Source: Pseudomonas purpurea
GTDB lineage: Bacteria; Pseudomonadota; Gammaproteobacteria; Pseudomonadales; Pseudomonadaceae
Direction: 5' to 3'
DNA: 64,000 nt
Assembly (NCBI RefSeq): GCF_039908635.1
Contig: NZ_CP150918.1
Location: 1,302,001-1,366,000, forward strand
Shown: positions 1 to 9,045 of the stretch, in pieces
Position numbering within the stretch: position 1 is the first letter of the stretch
How the letters are laid out: every line of letters begins with the position of its first letter
Notes under the pieces: generated by a model
What the model was told of the DNA's origin: nothing
Seen by the model: only the letters and a program-made list of their open reading frames with translations
Database searches by the model: none
Made by a program: the position numbers and the translations under genes

Positions 1-772
1 TTGGTTGGGCAAGCACGGCAGTGTCAAACCAGCGGATGGCGGCTGGACCCCGGTCGGCCCTTCACCGATTGCTTTCGACCCGGAACACACACCACCCGTG
101 CAATTGACCGAGGCGCAAATTGCCGAGTTGATTCAGGCGTTCGTCGAGTCGGCCAAACGTGCGCTGATCGCAGGTTTCAAAGTGGTCGAAGTCCACGCCG
201 CCCACGGTTACCTGCTGCATCAGTTCCTGTCGCCGTTGAGCAATCAGCGCCGCGATCAATACGGTGGTTCTTTCGAAAACCGTATTCGTCTGGTGCTGCA
301 AGTCACCGAAGCGGTGCGTGGGGTCTGGCCGGAAGAGCTGCCCCTGTTTGTGCGCGTATCGGCCACGGACTGGGTCGAGGATGGCTGGAATCCGGACGAA
401 ACCGTGGAACTGGCGCGGCGTCTGAAAGCCTTGGGGGTGGACCTGATCGACGTGTCGTCCGGCGGCACGGCGGCAAACGCCGAGATTCCCACCGGGCCGG
501 GTTACCAGACGCGGTTTGCCGAGCGTGTGCGCAAGGAATCGGGGATTGCCACCGGCACTGTCGGGTTGATCACTGAGCCGGCGCAGGCCGAGCATATTCT
601 GCGCACCTGTCAGGCCGACATCATCCTGCTGGCCCGCGAGTTGTTGCGTGATCCGTACTGGCCATTGCACGCCGACGATGACCTGGGCGGGCGCAAAGCG
701 ATCTGGCCGGCGCAGTATCAACGGGCGACGAGCCGTGATCAGCCGATTCATGAGTCCGACTTGCGTGATTGA
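1..772 (+). CDS. Old Yellow Enzyme family NADH:flavin oxidoreductase (5' partial)
   Basis: The gene is cut by the left window edge; the reading frame is open from base 2, and the visible C-terminal part is about 256 residues. It is the second half of an FMN-binding TIM-barrel ene-reductase of the YqjM/XenA type, which reduces activated C=C bonds with NAD(P)H in the cytoplasm. Visible family features are the EVHAAHGYLLHQFLSP segment, the YGGSFENR segment that follows it, the DVSSGG strand, and the C-terminal TVGLI...LLARELLRDP phosphate-binding end. The true substrate cannot be told from sequence. A hairpin that may act as terminator follows directly. The gene is intact as far as it can be seen. 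Confidence 0.9.
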   Translation, partial: WLGKHGSVKPADGGWTPVGPSPIAFDPEHTPPVQLTEAQIAELIQAFVESAKRALIAGFKVVEVHAAHGYLLHQFLSPLSNQRRDQYGGSFENRIRLVLQVTEAVRGVWPEELPLFVRVSATDWVEDGWNPDETVELARRLKALGVDLIDVSSGGTAANAEIPTGPGYQTRFAERVRKESGIATGTVGLITEPAQAEHILRTCQADIILLARELLRDPYWPLHADDDLGGRKAIWPAQYQRATSRDQPIHESDLRD

Positions 773-790
773 AGGTTGCTGTAAAACAAA

Positions 791-815
791 ATGCCCCGGC
801 CAGGTGGGTCGGGGC
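791..815 (+). terminator. Probable terminator after the OYE gene
   Basis: A GC-rich inverted repeat, GCCCCGGCC-aggtg-GGTCGGGGC (one G-U pair in RNA), begins 18 bases after the stop codon. The T-run after it is weak (TTTGG). Confidence 0.55.
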
Positions 816-857
816 TTTGGCGTTTCTGCGTCGGGATATTGGTTGGCTGTTCGGCCG

Positions 858-881
858 TCTTCGCGAGCAAGCCCGCGAAGG
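858..881. repeat. Short REP-like hairpin
   Basis: CTTCGCG-agcaagc-CCGCGAAG is an imperfect inverted repeat of the kind that forms half of the REPINs seen elsewhere in the window. It lies between the convergent ends of the OYE gene and opgD. Confidence 0.5.
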
Positions 882-906
882 GGCCATTTCAGACCCCGTA
901 TAACTC

Positions 907-2532
907 TCAGGGGTATTTGCGCTTGTCCGGCGCGGGCGGGAAGTACTGGTACAACCAGGTCTCGCTCAATGTCCGGTCATGGGTGCGGATGAACAGCCGC
1001 AGTTCCACCGGTTCTACGCTGTCGTTGGTCGGGAACCAGTCGAAGGTGATGCGATAACCCTTGATGTCATCGAGCACCAGCACGTTGAAGTCCTTGACCT
1101 CGCCGTTCGACGCCGTGACCACCGGTTCGATGCCGGTGCCTGATGGCAGCCGATCCAGGCCACCGCCAGTGAAGTCCACCGCAAAGCGCCGTGCCCAGAC
1201 TTTCGGGTAATGCTCGCCCGGTGCCCAGCCCTCGGTGAAACCGCCCATGCCCGAACGCGTGGCGTTGACCCGCGCCAGCGGCGTACCGACGGGTGGCAGG
1301 GCGCTCCAGTAGAGTTTGTAGCCGTAGTTCAGCGAGTCGCCAGCGGCCACCGGTTGCTTCGGGGTCCAGAAGGCCACGATGTTGTCCAGGGTTTCGCCCG
1401 TGGTCGGGATTTCCAGCAGGTCGATGGAGCCTTCGCCCCACGCGGTGGTCGGTTCGACCCACAGGCTCGGGCGCTTGCTGTACCAGTCGACGGTGTCTTG
1501 ATAACTGTCGAATTCATGGTCGGTCTGCACCAGGCCAAACCCTTTCGGGTCCTTGTCGGCGAAGGCGTTGAACTGCAAGGTCGCCGGGTTGTTCAGCGGG
1601 CGGCAGATCCACTCGCCGTTGCCGCGCCACATGGCCAGCCGATCCGAGTCGTGGATCTGCGGGTGAATGGTGTCGCACATGCGCCGCTCATGGGTGCCGC
1701 AACTGAACATACTGGTCATCGGCGCGATGCCCAGTTGCTCGATGGCCGTGCGTGCGTTGACGTGGGCGTCGATGGCCATCACCACCTGAGTGGCCTGGCA
1801 GTCGATATCAAAGCGGTAAGCGCCGGTCGCGCTTGGCGAGTCGAGCAGGGCGTAGACCACGAAACGGGTGCTGTCCTTGTCCGGCGTTTCGAACCAGAAC
1901 TGGGTGAAATCCGGAAACTCTTCGCGCTTTTTGGCGTAGGTGTCGATGGCCAGGCCACGGGCCGACAGACCGTACTGGCCGGTGTTATCCACAGCGCGGA
2001 AATAGCTGGCGCCGAGGAACGACACCACGTCGTGTTTGTCCAGCTCCGGGGCCTTGAACAGCTTGAACCCGGCAAACCCCAGGTCACCCTTGAGCTGGGA
2101 AGTGTCGACGCTGGTGTTCTGGTAGTTGAACAACTGCGGGCGGAAGTGCACTTCCCGCGCCTGGCGGGTCTTGGGGTCAACGCTGTGCATGCGCACCGGT
2201 TGCTTGAAGCCCATGCCGACGTGGAAAAACTGCACGTCGAGTTGCCCGTTCAGGTCATTCCACAGGGAATGGTTGGCGTCGTACTGGATGGCATTGAAAT
2301 GCTGCGGCGTCATGCTCGCCAGGGTCGGCGGCAGCACTTGCTTGGTATCGACGTAACGCTTGCCGGCCAGCTGTTTGGCCTGGGCCTTCAAGGCCTCGAA
2401 GTCGAAGGGCAGGGCTTCGCCGTCGGCGGTCCCGGTCCCGGCCCAGGCGCGCGCGGCCAACAGTCCGGTGGCCGAAAGGCCGGTGTAGGCTGCGATGGCC
2501 ATGGAGGCTTTCAGCAAGTTCCTGCGGTGCAT
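907..2532 (-). CDS. opgD: Glucan biosynthesis protein D
   Basis: The 541-aa product matches OpgD/MdoD in length and sequence. It is a periplasmic protein that shapes osmoregulated periplasmic glucans after the membrane synthase has made the backbone. The N-terminus ([17 protein letters not shown]) is a twin-arginine signal with RR at residues 3-4 and a hydrophobic stretch ending near AARAWA, so Tat export of a folded protein is expected. The mature region carries the MdoG/OpgD beta-sandwich sequence, such as [14 protein letters not shown] near residue 95 and the W-rich C-terminal part. The gene stands alone, followed by a short REP-like hairpin at 858-881. No opgGH genes are in the window. 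Confidence 0.95.
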   Translation of the reverse strand: MHRRNLLKASMAIAAYTGLSATGLLAARAWAGTGTADGEALPFDFEALKAQAKQLAGKRYVDTKQVLPPTLASMTPQHFNAIQYDANHSLWNDLNGQLDVQFFHVGMGFKQPVRMHSVDPKTRQAREVHFRPQLFNYQNTSVDTSQLKGDLGFAGFKLFKAPELDKHDVVSFLGASYFRAVDNTGQYGLSARGLAIDTYAKKREEFPDFTQFWFETPDKDSTRFVVYALLDSPSATGAYRFDIDCQATQVVMAIDAHVNARTAIEQLGIAPMTSMFSCGTHERRMCDTIHPQIHDSDRLAMWRGNGEWICRPLNNPATLQFNAFADKDPKGFGLVQTDHEFDSYQDTVDWYSKRPSLWVEPTTAWGEGSIDLLEIPTTGETLDNIVAFWTPKQPVAAGDSLNYGYKLYWSALPPVGTPLARVNATRSGMGGFTEGWAPGEHYPKVWARRFAVDFTGGGLDRLPSGTGIEPVVTASNGEVKDFNVLVLDDIKGYRITFDWFPTNDSVEPVELRLFIRTHDRTLSETWLYQYFPPAPDKRKYP

Positions 2533-2725
2533 AGGGACAACCTGTGGTGGATGATCCCGCCGCGTTCCTGGCGGCGTGACGAATCAAAAATGGAGGTTCG
2601 GACAAGCCCTCGGCCAAACGCATCGGATTCTAAACAGATGCCCGATAAGATAAAGGGTTCGAAATAACTGGCAAAATGATTCCCTTGCATTGTGCGTAAA
2701 ACCCCGAAGGATGTTCACCTGCACT

Positions 2726-3940
2726 TCAGCCTGGGGTAGCGGCCCGACGCCAGTTGGGCCAGGTCAACAGGGTGGCCGAGCGCAGCAGCCACTCCATCGG
2801 CCCGTATTGATGGCGGCGCATCCAGTGGGCACTTATCCACAGTTGCAGGATGAAGATCAGCGCCACCAGCAACACCACGATCAGGGACGGCAGTTCATTC
2901 ATCAGCCGTAACCCGTAGCCGCTGAACAGCAGGCCGAGTATCAGCGATTGCAGGATGTAGTTACTCAGGGACATCCGGCCCATGGGCGCCAGACGCGCCG
3001 ACAGTCGCTGACCGCCCGGCGTTCGAAACCACCGCAGCATCAGTAGCGCATAGGTCGCCGCCAGCAGCGGCGCGGTCAGTTCGCCGACGCCGAAGGCCAG
3101 CAACTCCAGGCCACCGCCCGGTGCCACTACCGCGACCAGTCCATAAAACAGCGCCCCACTCAGCCCGAGTGGCAGTGCAATCTTCAACAGCAGTGGCTCA
3201 TAGGCGGCAAACCCGTAGGGTTCGACCAGCCACAGTCGCCGACCGGCCGCGTAGCCGAACAGGAACATGGCCAACGCGCTCGGCCCCTGAATCAGCCAGA
3301 GGAACAACTGCGTGGGAACCAGTTGCTCGACATGGTAGGCCAGCGTGCTCAGTGGGCCGGCGTGGAAGGCGGTCAGCGCCGGGTTGCTGTTCAATATCAG
3401 GTTATCGAACACGTCGCCGCTGGCCATGGTCAACCCCCCGAGGGCGATCAACAGGCTGCATGCGGTGAGTGTCAGGCCCGACGCAATGACCACTGCCGTG
3501 CGCGGTTTCAGGTGACGGCCCAGCAGCAGGACCAGACCGAGCAGGGCGTAGATCGACAGAATCTCGCCGTGGAACAGCAGCAGGCCGTGGAGCACACCGA
3601 TCACCAGCAAGGTCACCTGACGGCGCAGCATGCGCGGCACGAAGGCTGCGCCGGCGCGTTCGGCCGAGGCCATTTGCAGGGTGAAGCTGTAGCCGAACAG
3701 AAAGGAAAACAGCAGGTAGAACTTGGTTTCTAAAAGCGTCGAGGTCAGCAGGTGGATGAAGCGATCCAGCCCATGGTCATAAAATCGGCTGGTGGCTTCG
3801 GTGCCGTAGAAGGGGTCGGCGAACGCCCAGATATTCACCGCCAGAATGCCGAACAGGGCAAACCCGCGCAGGGCATTGACGTGTTCCAGCCTGGCCTTGG
3901 TGGCGTTGGCCGAGGGGATTGCAGGAGCAATGACGGTCAT
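2726..3940 (-). CDS. DUF418 family inner membrane protein
   Basis: An approximately 404-aa polytopic membrane protein of the YeiB-like DUF418 family, of unknown biochemical function and proposed to act in transport. Around ten hydrophobic segments are visible. The family signature lies at the C-terminus (GPMEWLLRSATLLTWP), and the N-terminal ALRGFALFGILAVN segment is also typical. The chosen ATG at 3940 overlaps the stop of the upstream TetR gene as ATGA and has AAGGA about 8 bases before it; an in-frame ATG at 3949 sits too close to that site. Tight coupling to the TetR gene suggests that the regulator controls this membrane protein, perhaps in response to a compound it moves. Confidence 0.88.
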   Translation of the reverse strand: MTVIAPAIPSANATKARLEHVNALRGFALFGILAVNIWAFADPFYGTEATSRFYDHGLDRFIHLLTSTLLETKFYLLFSFLFGYSFTLQMASAERAGAAFVPRMLRRQVTLLVIGVLHGLLLFHGEILSIYALLGLVLLLGRHLKPRTAVVIASGLTLTACSLLIALGGLTMASGDVFDNLILNSNPALTAFHAGPLSTLAYHVEQLVPTQLFLWLIQGPSALAMFLFGYAAGRRLWLVEPYGFAAYEPLLLKIALPLGLSGALFYGLVAVVAPGGGLELLAFGVGELTAPLLAATYALLMLRWFRTPGGQRLSARLAPMGRMSLSNYILQSLILGLLFSGYGLRLMNELPSLIVVLLVALIFILQLWISAHWMRRHQYGPMEWLLRSATLLTWPNWRRAATPG

Positions 3941-4539
3941 CGGGCGCATCCTTGCAGAAGATGAATCACCAGGCCTTGCAGGACATCGGCCTGGGTTTCG
4001 GGGTGGAAGTCCGGGTCGGCGGCAACCCGGGCGAACATGCCGTCGATCAGAGTGGCCAGCCAGGTGGCCGCTTGTTCAGGGCTCAGTTGGGTGCGCAATT
4101 GCCCGGCCGTGTCGGCGGCGCGCACCAGTGCGGTGAGGCCTTCGCGCAGCGCCAGGTCATTGGCTTTGACCAGCCGCGCCACGGCCTCATCGCGATGCCC
4201 CAGCGCGGAAATCTCCAGGGCCAGGCCGGCGTAGTGATGGTCGCAGGCCAACTGACAGACCTCATCGATAAACACCTTCAGCGCCGCCATCGGGTCGGCG
4301 GCCTCGGCCAGCGCGGCCATGGCCTGACGAATGTCCTCACCTTCGCGCGCGACCAGCGCCAGCAACAGTTCGTGCTTGCTGCTGAAGTAATGAAACAGGT
4401 TGCCCGCGCTCATTCCGGCAGCGGCACAAATGTCGGCCGTGCGCGTGGCGACGAAACCGGCCTGGGCAAAACACCGGGAAGCGGCATCCAGCAGGGCGGC
4501 GCGTTTGAGTTCACGTTGTTGAGGGTTGATCGGGCGCAT
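3937..4539 (-). CDS. TetR family transcriptional regulator
   Basis: A 200-aa one-component repressor. The N-terminal helix-turn-helix spans about residues 14-58, with the typical TADICAAAGMSAGNLFHYFSSK recognition region (first helix RAALLDAASRCF). The C-terminal half is an all-helical ligand and dimer domain of unknown ligand. It is the first gene of a two-gene unit with the DUF418 protein, whose start overlaps its stop. A strong palindrome (arms TTGAGTG/CACTCAA) sits 18 bases before the start codon, so negative autoregulation and control of the membrane protein is the natural reading. That role is inferred. Confidence 0.92.
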   Translation of the reverse strand: MRPINPQQRELKRAALLDAASRCFAQAGFVATRTADICAAAGMSAGNLFHYFSSKHELLLALVAREGEDIRQAMAALAEAADPMAALKVFIDEVCQLACDHHYAGLALEISALGHRDEAVARLVKANDLALREGLTALVRAADTAGQLRTQLSPEQAATWLATLIDGMFARVAADPDFHPETQADVLQGLVIHLLQGCAR

Positions 4540-4556
4540 GGGATTTTATTTATTAA

Positions 4557-4572
4557 TTGAGTGGTCACTCAA
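4557..4572. promoter_or_regulatory. Palindromic TetR operator candidate
   Basis: Perfect 7-base arms TTGAGTG and CACTCAA with a 2-base centre (GT) lie 18-33 bases upstream of the TetR start codon. The position and form fit autoregulation by the adjacent repressor. Confidence 0.7.
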
Positions 4573-4682
4573 CTTAAGCCGCTCAGGCTCGGTCTGGCAA
4601 GTGGGGCGATTCAAATAAGCGTTTTTATATTTTTGACTAATTACTCTAAATAACGCTCCTGGCGGCTCAAACCTTCCTATTC

Positions 4683-4820
4683 TTAGCAACAAGACCGGGC
4701 CTGGCCCTTGGGGAACGGTGTCTTGAGCAACAGTGCGGTGTGTTCCGGTTGTGGCTCAACGGTGTGCAGGGCGATGCAGTCGCGCAGGTATTGGTTTTCA
4801 AGCAGAGGAACATCGTCCAT
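4683..4820 (-). CDS. Possible 45-aa peptide gene
   Basis: A short frame running from a CCATGG site to a TAA stop. Its codons (CTG CGC GAC TGC ATC GCC CTG CAC ACC and others) are those Pseudomonas genes prefer, while the opposite strand here uses rare AGG and AGA codons. That suggests this strand is the coding one. No ribosome binding site is visible, no signal peptide or domain is recognised, and the product ends in two cysteines. The frame could be extended upstream through another ATG, but the extension overlaps the plus-strand small ORF. Reality is uncertain. Confidence 0.3.
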   Translation of the reverse strand: MDDVPLLENQYLRDCIALHTVEPQPEHTALLLKTPFPKGQARSCC

Positions 4821-5004
4821 GGCAAAAGCGCAGGGTATTACCGGTTTTCTGGGGTTTTTTTCAGGCGTGAGCATGTCGCGCCGAACGCGGCGCCTCAGCT
4901 CAGAAGAGTTGAAGTTGGTGGAGCAGTACCGCGCGTTGTCGGAGAGTGACCGGATCGCCATGCGTTATCTGGTGGATGCGATGCGCAGCGTTTCGCGGTT
5001 TTGA
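4819..5004 (+). CDS. Small hypothetical protein (61 aa)
   Basis: A short basic protein beginning MAKAQGITGF, with an RRTRR patch and an amphipathic helical C-terminus (EQYRALSESDRIAMRYLVDA). The C-terminal helix resembles tails seen after DNA-binding domains in Pseudomonas regulators, but no helix-turn-helix is present. AGAGGA lies about 10 bases upstream of the ATG. A TTG at 4708 would extend the frame, but codon use there is not coding-like. The start codon overlaps, on the opposite strand, the ATG of the possible 45-aa peptide inside the same CCATGG. Function unknown. Confidence 0.5.
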   Translation: MAKAQGITGFLGFFSGVSMSRRTRRLSSEELKLVEQYRALSESDRIAMRYLVDAMRSVSRF

Positions 5005-5068
5005 CGTTCTGGTGTCTCCAGTCGGTGGGCGCAGGCCCACCGCTGGCGTCATTGCCTGGACGCGTCGA

Positions 5069-6079
5069 TCAGAGGCAGGTTGCACCCGGTTGCGGTACGT
5101 CACTCATTTTGATCATGCGCGCGAGTGTGCCGAGGCTTTCATCGTGCCCCCGTTTTGCGGCTTCCTGAAGACAGGCCAGCCCTCGAGGCATGTCGGGTTT
5201 GCCCCGATTTTCGTCCATCAGGTTGTAAGCCAGTGAGGCGTAGAGCGCTCCCGAATCGAATTTTTTGATGGCCATGATCAGGGTTTCATTGGCTTTGCCA
5301 GGGTCCTGGCAAGGGCCTTGGTGCTCGGTGTTGCCACGATCGCAATAGAAATACGAGAGCATGCCGGCTGCGGTCTCGTCCTTGTCTGCGTGGGTCAGCA
5401 GCAGCTTTTCGATCAGCGCCGGCGCTATCTCGGGTGACATCCCGGAGTACCCCAGACGGATCGCGTTGGTTGCCCCTTCGCTGGAGCCCTGTTCAGCGGC
5501 GTGCAAGTCGATCAGTTGGGCCAGCACGAAGAAGTACTGGGTCAGCAGATAGGTTTCCCGCGAACCATAGCCTTGATAGATATCGGCTTTGCGCACTTCG
5601 CGTTCCAGCGCTGTTTCGTTGGCCGGCACGTGCTCGTTAAGCAGGCTTTCGACCGACCACTCCTCGAAGCGCACCAGGTTCCAGCAGGTGTTTTTCTTGA
5701 ACACGAAGGCCTGCAAGACATCGCCCAGTGTGTCGTGGACCACCAGCGTCACATCGTCGACCCAGAACGTTTTCAAACCGGCCTTGGCCTGCGCCTCGGA
5801 GTCGAGCAATGCCAGGGCACCGGGTTTCAGCGCGAGCACTTTGTGGCGGAGGGTGATCGGGTAGGCCTTGTCGTCATAGGCCACGCGTTGTTCGGTCACT
5901 GGCGTGGCGGTGTAGGTTTTTTGCAGCTCGGGGCTGACGGAAAAGGCTTTGACGAAGGTCGGCAAATCCTCGGACGGGCAGCCCGGTTCCGCCGCCAGGG
6001 CCGGAGTGGACACGGCCGTGCACAGCATCAGGCCGAACAGCTTCAGGCGCAGGGTGTTGAAGGAAAAAAGCGGGTTCAT
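5069..6079 (-). CDS. Secreted protein with Sel1-like C-terminus, function unknown
   Basis: About 336 residues. A signal peptide (LRLKLFGLMLCTAVSTPALA) with an AxA-type cleavage site predicts export to the periplasm. The C-terminal third (DSGALYASLAYNLMDENRG, then LACLQEAAKRGHDESLGTLARM) looks like Sel1-type helical repeats used for protein-protein contacts. Several cysteines in the mature part may form disulfides. The ATG at 6079 was chosen because it directly precedes the signal peptide; in-frame starts at 6091 and 6094 are possible. It is the last gene of a tight three-gene unit (7019 to 5069) encoding a membrane protein and two exported proteins. No function is recognised. Confidence 0.75.
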   Translation of the reverse strand: MNPLFSFNTLRLKLFGLMLCTAVSTPALAAEPGCPSEDLPTFVKAFSVSPELQKTYTATPVTEQRVAYDDKAYPITLRHKVLALKPGALALLDSEAQAKAGLKTFWVDDVTLVVHDTLGDVLQAFVFKKNTCWNLVRFEEWSVESLLNEHVPANETALEREVRKADIYQGYGSRETYLLTQYFFVLAQLIDLHAAEQGSSEGATNAIRLGYSGMSPEIAPALIEKLLLTHADKDETAAGMLSYFYCDRGNTEHQGPCQDPGKANETLIMAIKKFDSGALYASLAYNLMDENRGKPDMPRGLACLQEAAKRGHDESLGTLARMIKMSDVPQPGATCL

Positions 6080-6109
6080 CGAGGGATCCATCACTCAGGA
6101 GTGGGCGAA

Positions 6110-6535
6110 TTATTGACTTTGCGGGTCGCAGTACAACATCGAGCCTTCAGGGTTTTTCGGGTCTTTGGCCAGGATCGGCTTGCTGAGGCCATCGCCGTCG
6201 TAGTCTGGGCCGAGGGTTTTGCGCACCGTCTCGACGCTGGCGCTCAGGAACAATCCATGGACGGAAAACGGCCCGCGAAACGGGATGACGATGCTGCTCA
6301 CCTTCAGCCCGTGAAAGCGTTCGCTGAGGCAGTAATGTGCAGCCTCATCCATGCGGCACGGTTCCAGGTTGCGCTCGGTGAAGTACTCGCCGCGAGGTTT
6401 CAGGGTGACGGCGTCGAGGTAGACATTTTCGATGCTGCAGGTGGCCAGGCCACTGAATTGTTCTTCCAGGCCCATGGCCAGGCAGTTGCCGGCGCCGCCC
6501 AGCAGCAGGCCAAGGCACAGTGCGCTACGTTTCAT
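6110..6535 (-). CDS. Small secreted cysteine-containing protein, unknown
   Basis: A 141-aa product with an N-terminal signal peptide (KRSALCLGLLLGGAGNCLA) and at least four cysteines in the mature part. No domain is recognised. The ATG at 6535 has AGAGG about 6 bases upstream, and the gene starts inside the 3' end of the upstream membrane protein gene, whose stop is at 6525. That overlap indicates translational coupling. Only 30 bases separate it from the next exported protein gene. Its role is unknown, but the arrangement suggests it acts in the envelope together with its neighbours. Confidence 0.72.
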   Translation of the reverse strand: MKRSALCLGLLLGGAGNCLAMGLEEQFSGLATCSIENVYLDAVTLKPRGEYFTERNLEPCRMDEAAHYCLSERFHGLKVSSIVIPFRGPFSVHGLFLSASVETVRKTLGPDYDGDGLSKPILAKDPKNPEGSMLYCDPQSQ

Positions 6536-7019
6536 CACGGACCTCTTCTTTTAGTCCACAGGCCAGGTCCCTGGCGGTGCAATGGCGGTGCAGCACGCGG
6601 GCGCCGTAGATGGCGCCTGCCGACAGAACGATGATCAACGCGCTGTAGATGTACCCGCGGATGGGGTTCTGGGGAAAGTAGCCCCACACGGTGAGCAGCA
6701 ACTCGATGGCCACCAGGGTCAGTTTGATACTCAGGTAGGGGATCAGCGCCATCAGCAGGTTGAACAGGCAAAACACCCAGAACAACGTCCACATCAGAAT
6801 GCCCAGGCTGATCTCGCGTTTGATTGCGCCAAACCACGACTGGTAAAGGCCAACGCCAAAATACTGGATCGCCACCCACAGCAGCACCGCCAGCAGGTGC
6901 ACCAACAGCGCCGAAAACAATCGGTTCTGGGTGTCGCGGCTCATGAGCGGCGGGGGCGGGAAAACGCTGCTCTGAAAACCATCAGGCACCGTTTTTGGGG
7001 CGGGGTGTTGCGGGGGCAT
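6525..7019 (-). CDS. Four-helix inner membrane protein, unknown
   Basis: A 164-aa protein with a proline-rich N-terminus (about 25 residues, including PPPPL) followed by four hydrophobic segments: FSALLVHLLAVLLWVAIQYFG, LGILMWTLFWVFCLFNLLMA, IKLTLVAIELLLTVWGY and YIYSALIIVLSAGAIYG. The ATG at 7019 has AAGGA about 8 bases upstream; an internal ATG at 6944 has no such site. It is the first gene of a three-gene cassette with two exported proteins. The family is not recognised. Confidence 0.72.
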   Translation of the reverse strand: MPPQHPAPKTVPDGFQSSVFPPPPLMSRDTQNRLFSALLVHLLAVLLWVAIQYFGVGLYQSWFGAIKREISLGILMWTLFWVFCLFNLLMALIPYLSIKLTLVAIELLLTVWGYFPQNPIRGYIYSALIIVLSAGAIYGARVLHRHCTARDLACGLKEEVRDET

Positions 7020-7102
7020 TGGCGCATCCTTGCGGTGTGGCAGTGTTCAAGCGGCGGATAGTGCCGTAACTCGCGACGCTTATCCAGATCACCGCCACCG
7101 CG

Positions 7103-7134
7103 ACACCGTGCCCGATTCCGTTCGGGCGCGGTGT
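7103..7134 (-). terminator. Hairpin downstream of spdH
   Basis: ACACCGTGCCCGA-ttccg-TTCGGGCGCGGTGT is a strong GC-rich inverted repeat lying 10 bases beyond the spdH stop on the minus strand. No T-run follows, so it may be an attenuating hairpin or RNA stabiliser, not a full terminator. Confidence 0.45.
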
Positions 7135-7143
7135 TGATGGGCC

Positions 7144-9008
7144 TTAGCTCACTTCTGCGACGGCCCTGTACGCTTCATCAATCGCTGCGTGGGCGTAGGC
7201 GCTCCACGCCGCGTCCGAGTTGGCGATGCTGACCCGTCCTACGGGTTTACGCGCCAGGTTCATCAGTTTTTCGCTCTCATCGGAATCGTCGTACAGGCTG
7301 TTGGAGAAATACGCATAGCCGTGGGACCAGCGGTTGACAGTGATCGCCAGAATGTCGGTCTCCTGATTAAAACCACCCGGGGCCGAGCATGCGCTGTAAC
7401 TGGTCACGCAGTTGCGCTTCGAGCACTTCGAACGTTTGCCCGTACAAACGGCCGCGGCCGGCGCGGGCCTGATCGCGAGCGTTCATGCCGCTGTTGGGGC
7501 TGGTGGGCACGTAGACCATGTGCAGGCCAATCGGCTGGCTCGGGTCCTTGGGATGGTCGTAACCGCCCATGCTCACCGGGTAGTCGAGCTTGATGCGGCT
7601 GTAGGGTTGGGTGGCGGCGTAGATCTCATGCACGCCGAGTTTCTGGAACGACTGCCAGTTGCGAATCACCACTTTGGTGTACACCAGCGGGAACTTCACG
7701 TTCTGGCTCAGGGCGTGGGATTGCGCTGTCGACAAATCACGCAGCAAGTACGGAATCATCATGTTGTAGCAGGCCATGATGCAGTGTTTACCGCGCACCT
7801 GACTGAGCTGTCCGCCACGGCTGTAGCCGATGTTCACGGCAGTGCCGACGTTGCGCACGCTGACCGCCGTGCTGTTGAGACGAATACGCACCGGGGTTTT
7901 CGGCTGGTCGAGCCTGGCGTAGTTGAATGGCGCCAGGACGATGTCGTCCATGGTGTGCCCAGGCGCCACGGCCGGGATCAGGCTGCGTACCAGCAAACGT
8001 GCCAGCGACGCGTTGCCATCAGGGAAGTGATAGATGTAGGGCTCATCCATTTCGGCCTTGGCTTCTTCGCTCAGCGGTTTCAGATTCATCGCACTGAAAC
8101 CCGGGAAACCAACGTTGTAGGCGTCGGCCGCCGCCACAGCGTCAATGCTCAGGGCCATGAAGTCGTTGGTCCGGCTCTGGAAGTACTTCACCGCGCTTTC
8201 CGATAACCCGACGTCCTTCAGCAGAAAATCCCGGTAACTGGTTTTTTCCAGGTGGCTGGTTTTCTCTTCAAGGGTCTTGCCCGCGAGGTAATCCCGGGGC
8301 GCCTTGTGCAGGGCAATCAGGGCTTCGCGGTCGGAGGGCGGCAGCGGGAAATCGTTGATGAAGTCGTCGATGGCGCGCGCGTGCAACTGGTCCGGGGCAA
8401 TGTCGTCGGCAACCATCGGGGTCGGGTCGCCGGTGACCAGTTTGTCTTCGCCGAAGTTCTCTTTGTCGAAGAACACGGCACGGGAAAGCCCCAGGCCTGG
8501 GTAGAACTGGCGGTCGAAGGCCGTCTCGAAGCGCTTGATGTCGACACCGAGCTTTTTCAGCAGGCCGTTCACTTCCTTGCTGTAGAGATGGTTCGGCGAC
8601 TGGAAGGCCTCGCTGCCGCCGTAGCCGAGGATCATCCGTCCACCGGCCGAGAATTCGTTGCGCTTGGCGTGGCCGCCAAAGTCGTCGTGGTTTTCCAGAA
8701 TCAGGATGCGTGCCTGCGGATGTTTCTCACGGTAGAACCACGCCGCCGACAGACCGCTCAAGCCACCGCCGACCACCACCAGGTCGTACTCTTCGCTGAT
8801 GGGCAGGTGATCGGTGTCGAAGGTCTTTTTCTCCCAGCCCATCTGGTGAGCGATCTCGAAGGCGCCAACGTGGCTGCCGCGCAGCCCGGTGAGGGCTGGC
8901 GGGTAGTAGCGGCCGTCGGGGGCGGCCCTGGAGCAGTTGCAGGGGAGTCATGCCGGCGGCAATGCTGATGGCGACGCCGTTGAGGAAGTCGCGGCGGGTG
9001 ATGTCCAT
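7144..9008 (-). pseudogene. spdH: Spermidine dehydrogenase with two frameshifts
   Basis: A Tat-exported FAD amine dehydrogenase split over three frames. The N-terminus (MDITRRDFLNGVAISIAAG) is a twin-arginine signal. The main block from about 8920 to 7380 has the FAD-binding VVVGGGLSGLSAAWF motif and most of the enzyme. The C-terminus from about 7385 holds the flavoprotein ending VNRWSHGYAYFSN. Removing one base in the G/C run at 8916-8930 and one at 7376-7384 restores a 620-aa protein, the length of P. aeruginosa SpdH, which splits spermidine into 1,3-diaminopropane and 4-aminobutyraldehyde. The neighbouring aminobutyraldehyde dehydrogenases and polyamine transporter fit this. Both lesions are single extra bases in homopolymers, so sequencing error is possible. 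Confidence 0.85.
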
Positions 9009-9045
9009 GTTCAATCCTTGCTTGTTGTTATAGGTCGCCCCTGAT

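Noticed and set aside
907-2667. Long open frame (485 codons) on the plus strand across opgD
   Set aside because: It is the antisense shadow of opgD, with no family match and poor codon use. High-GC genes often leave open opposite frames.
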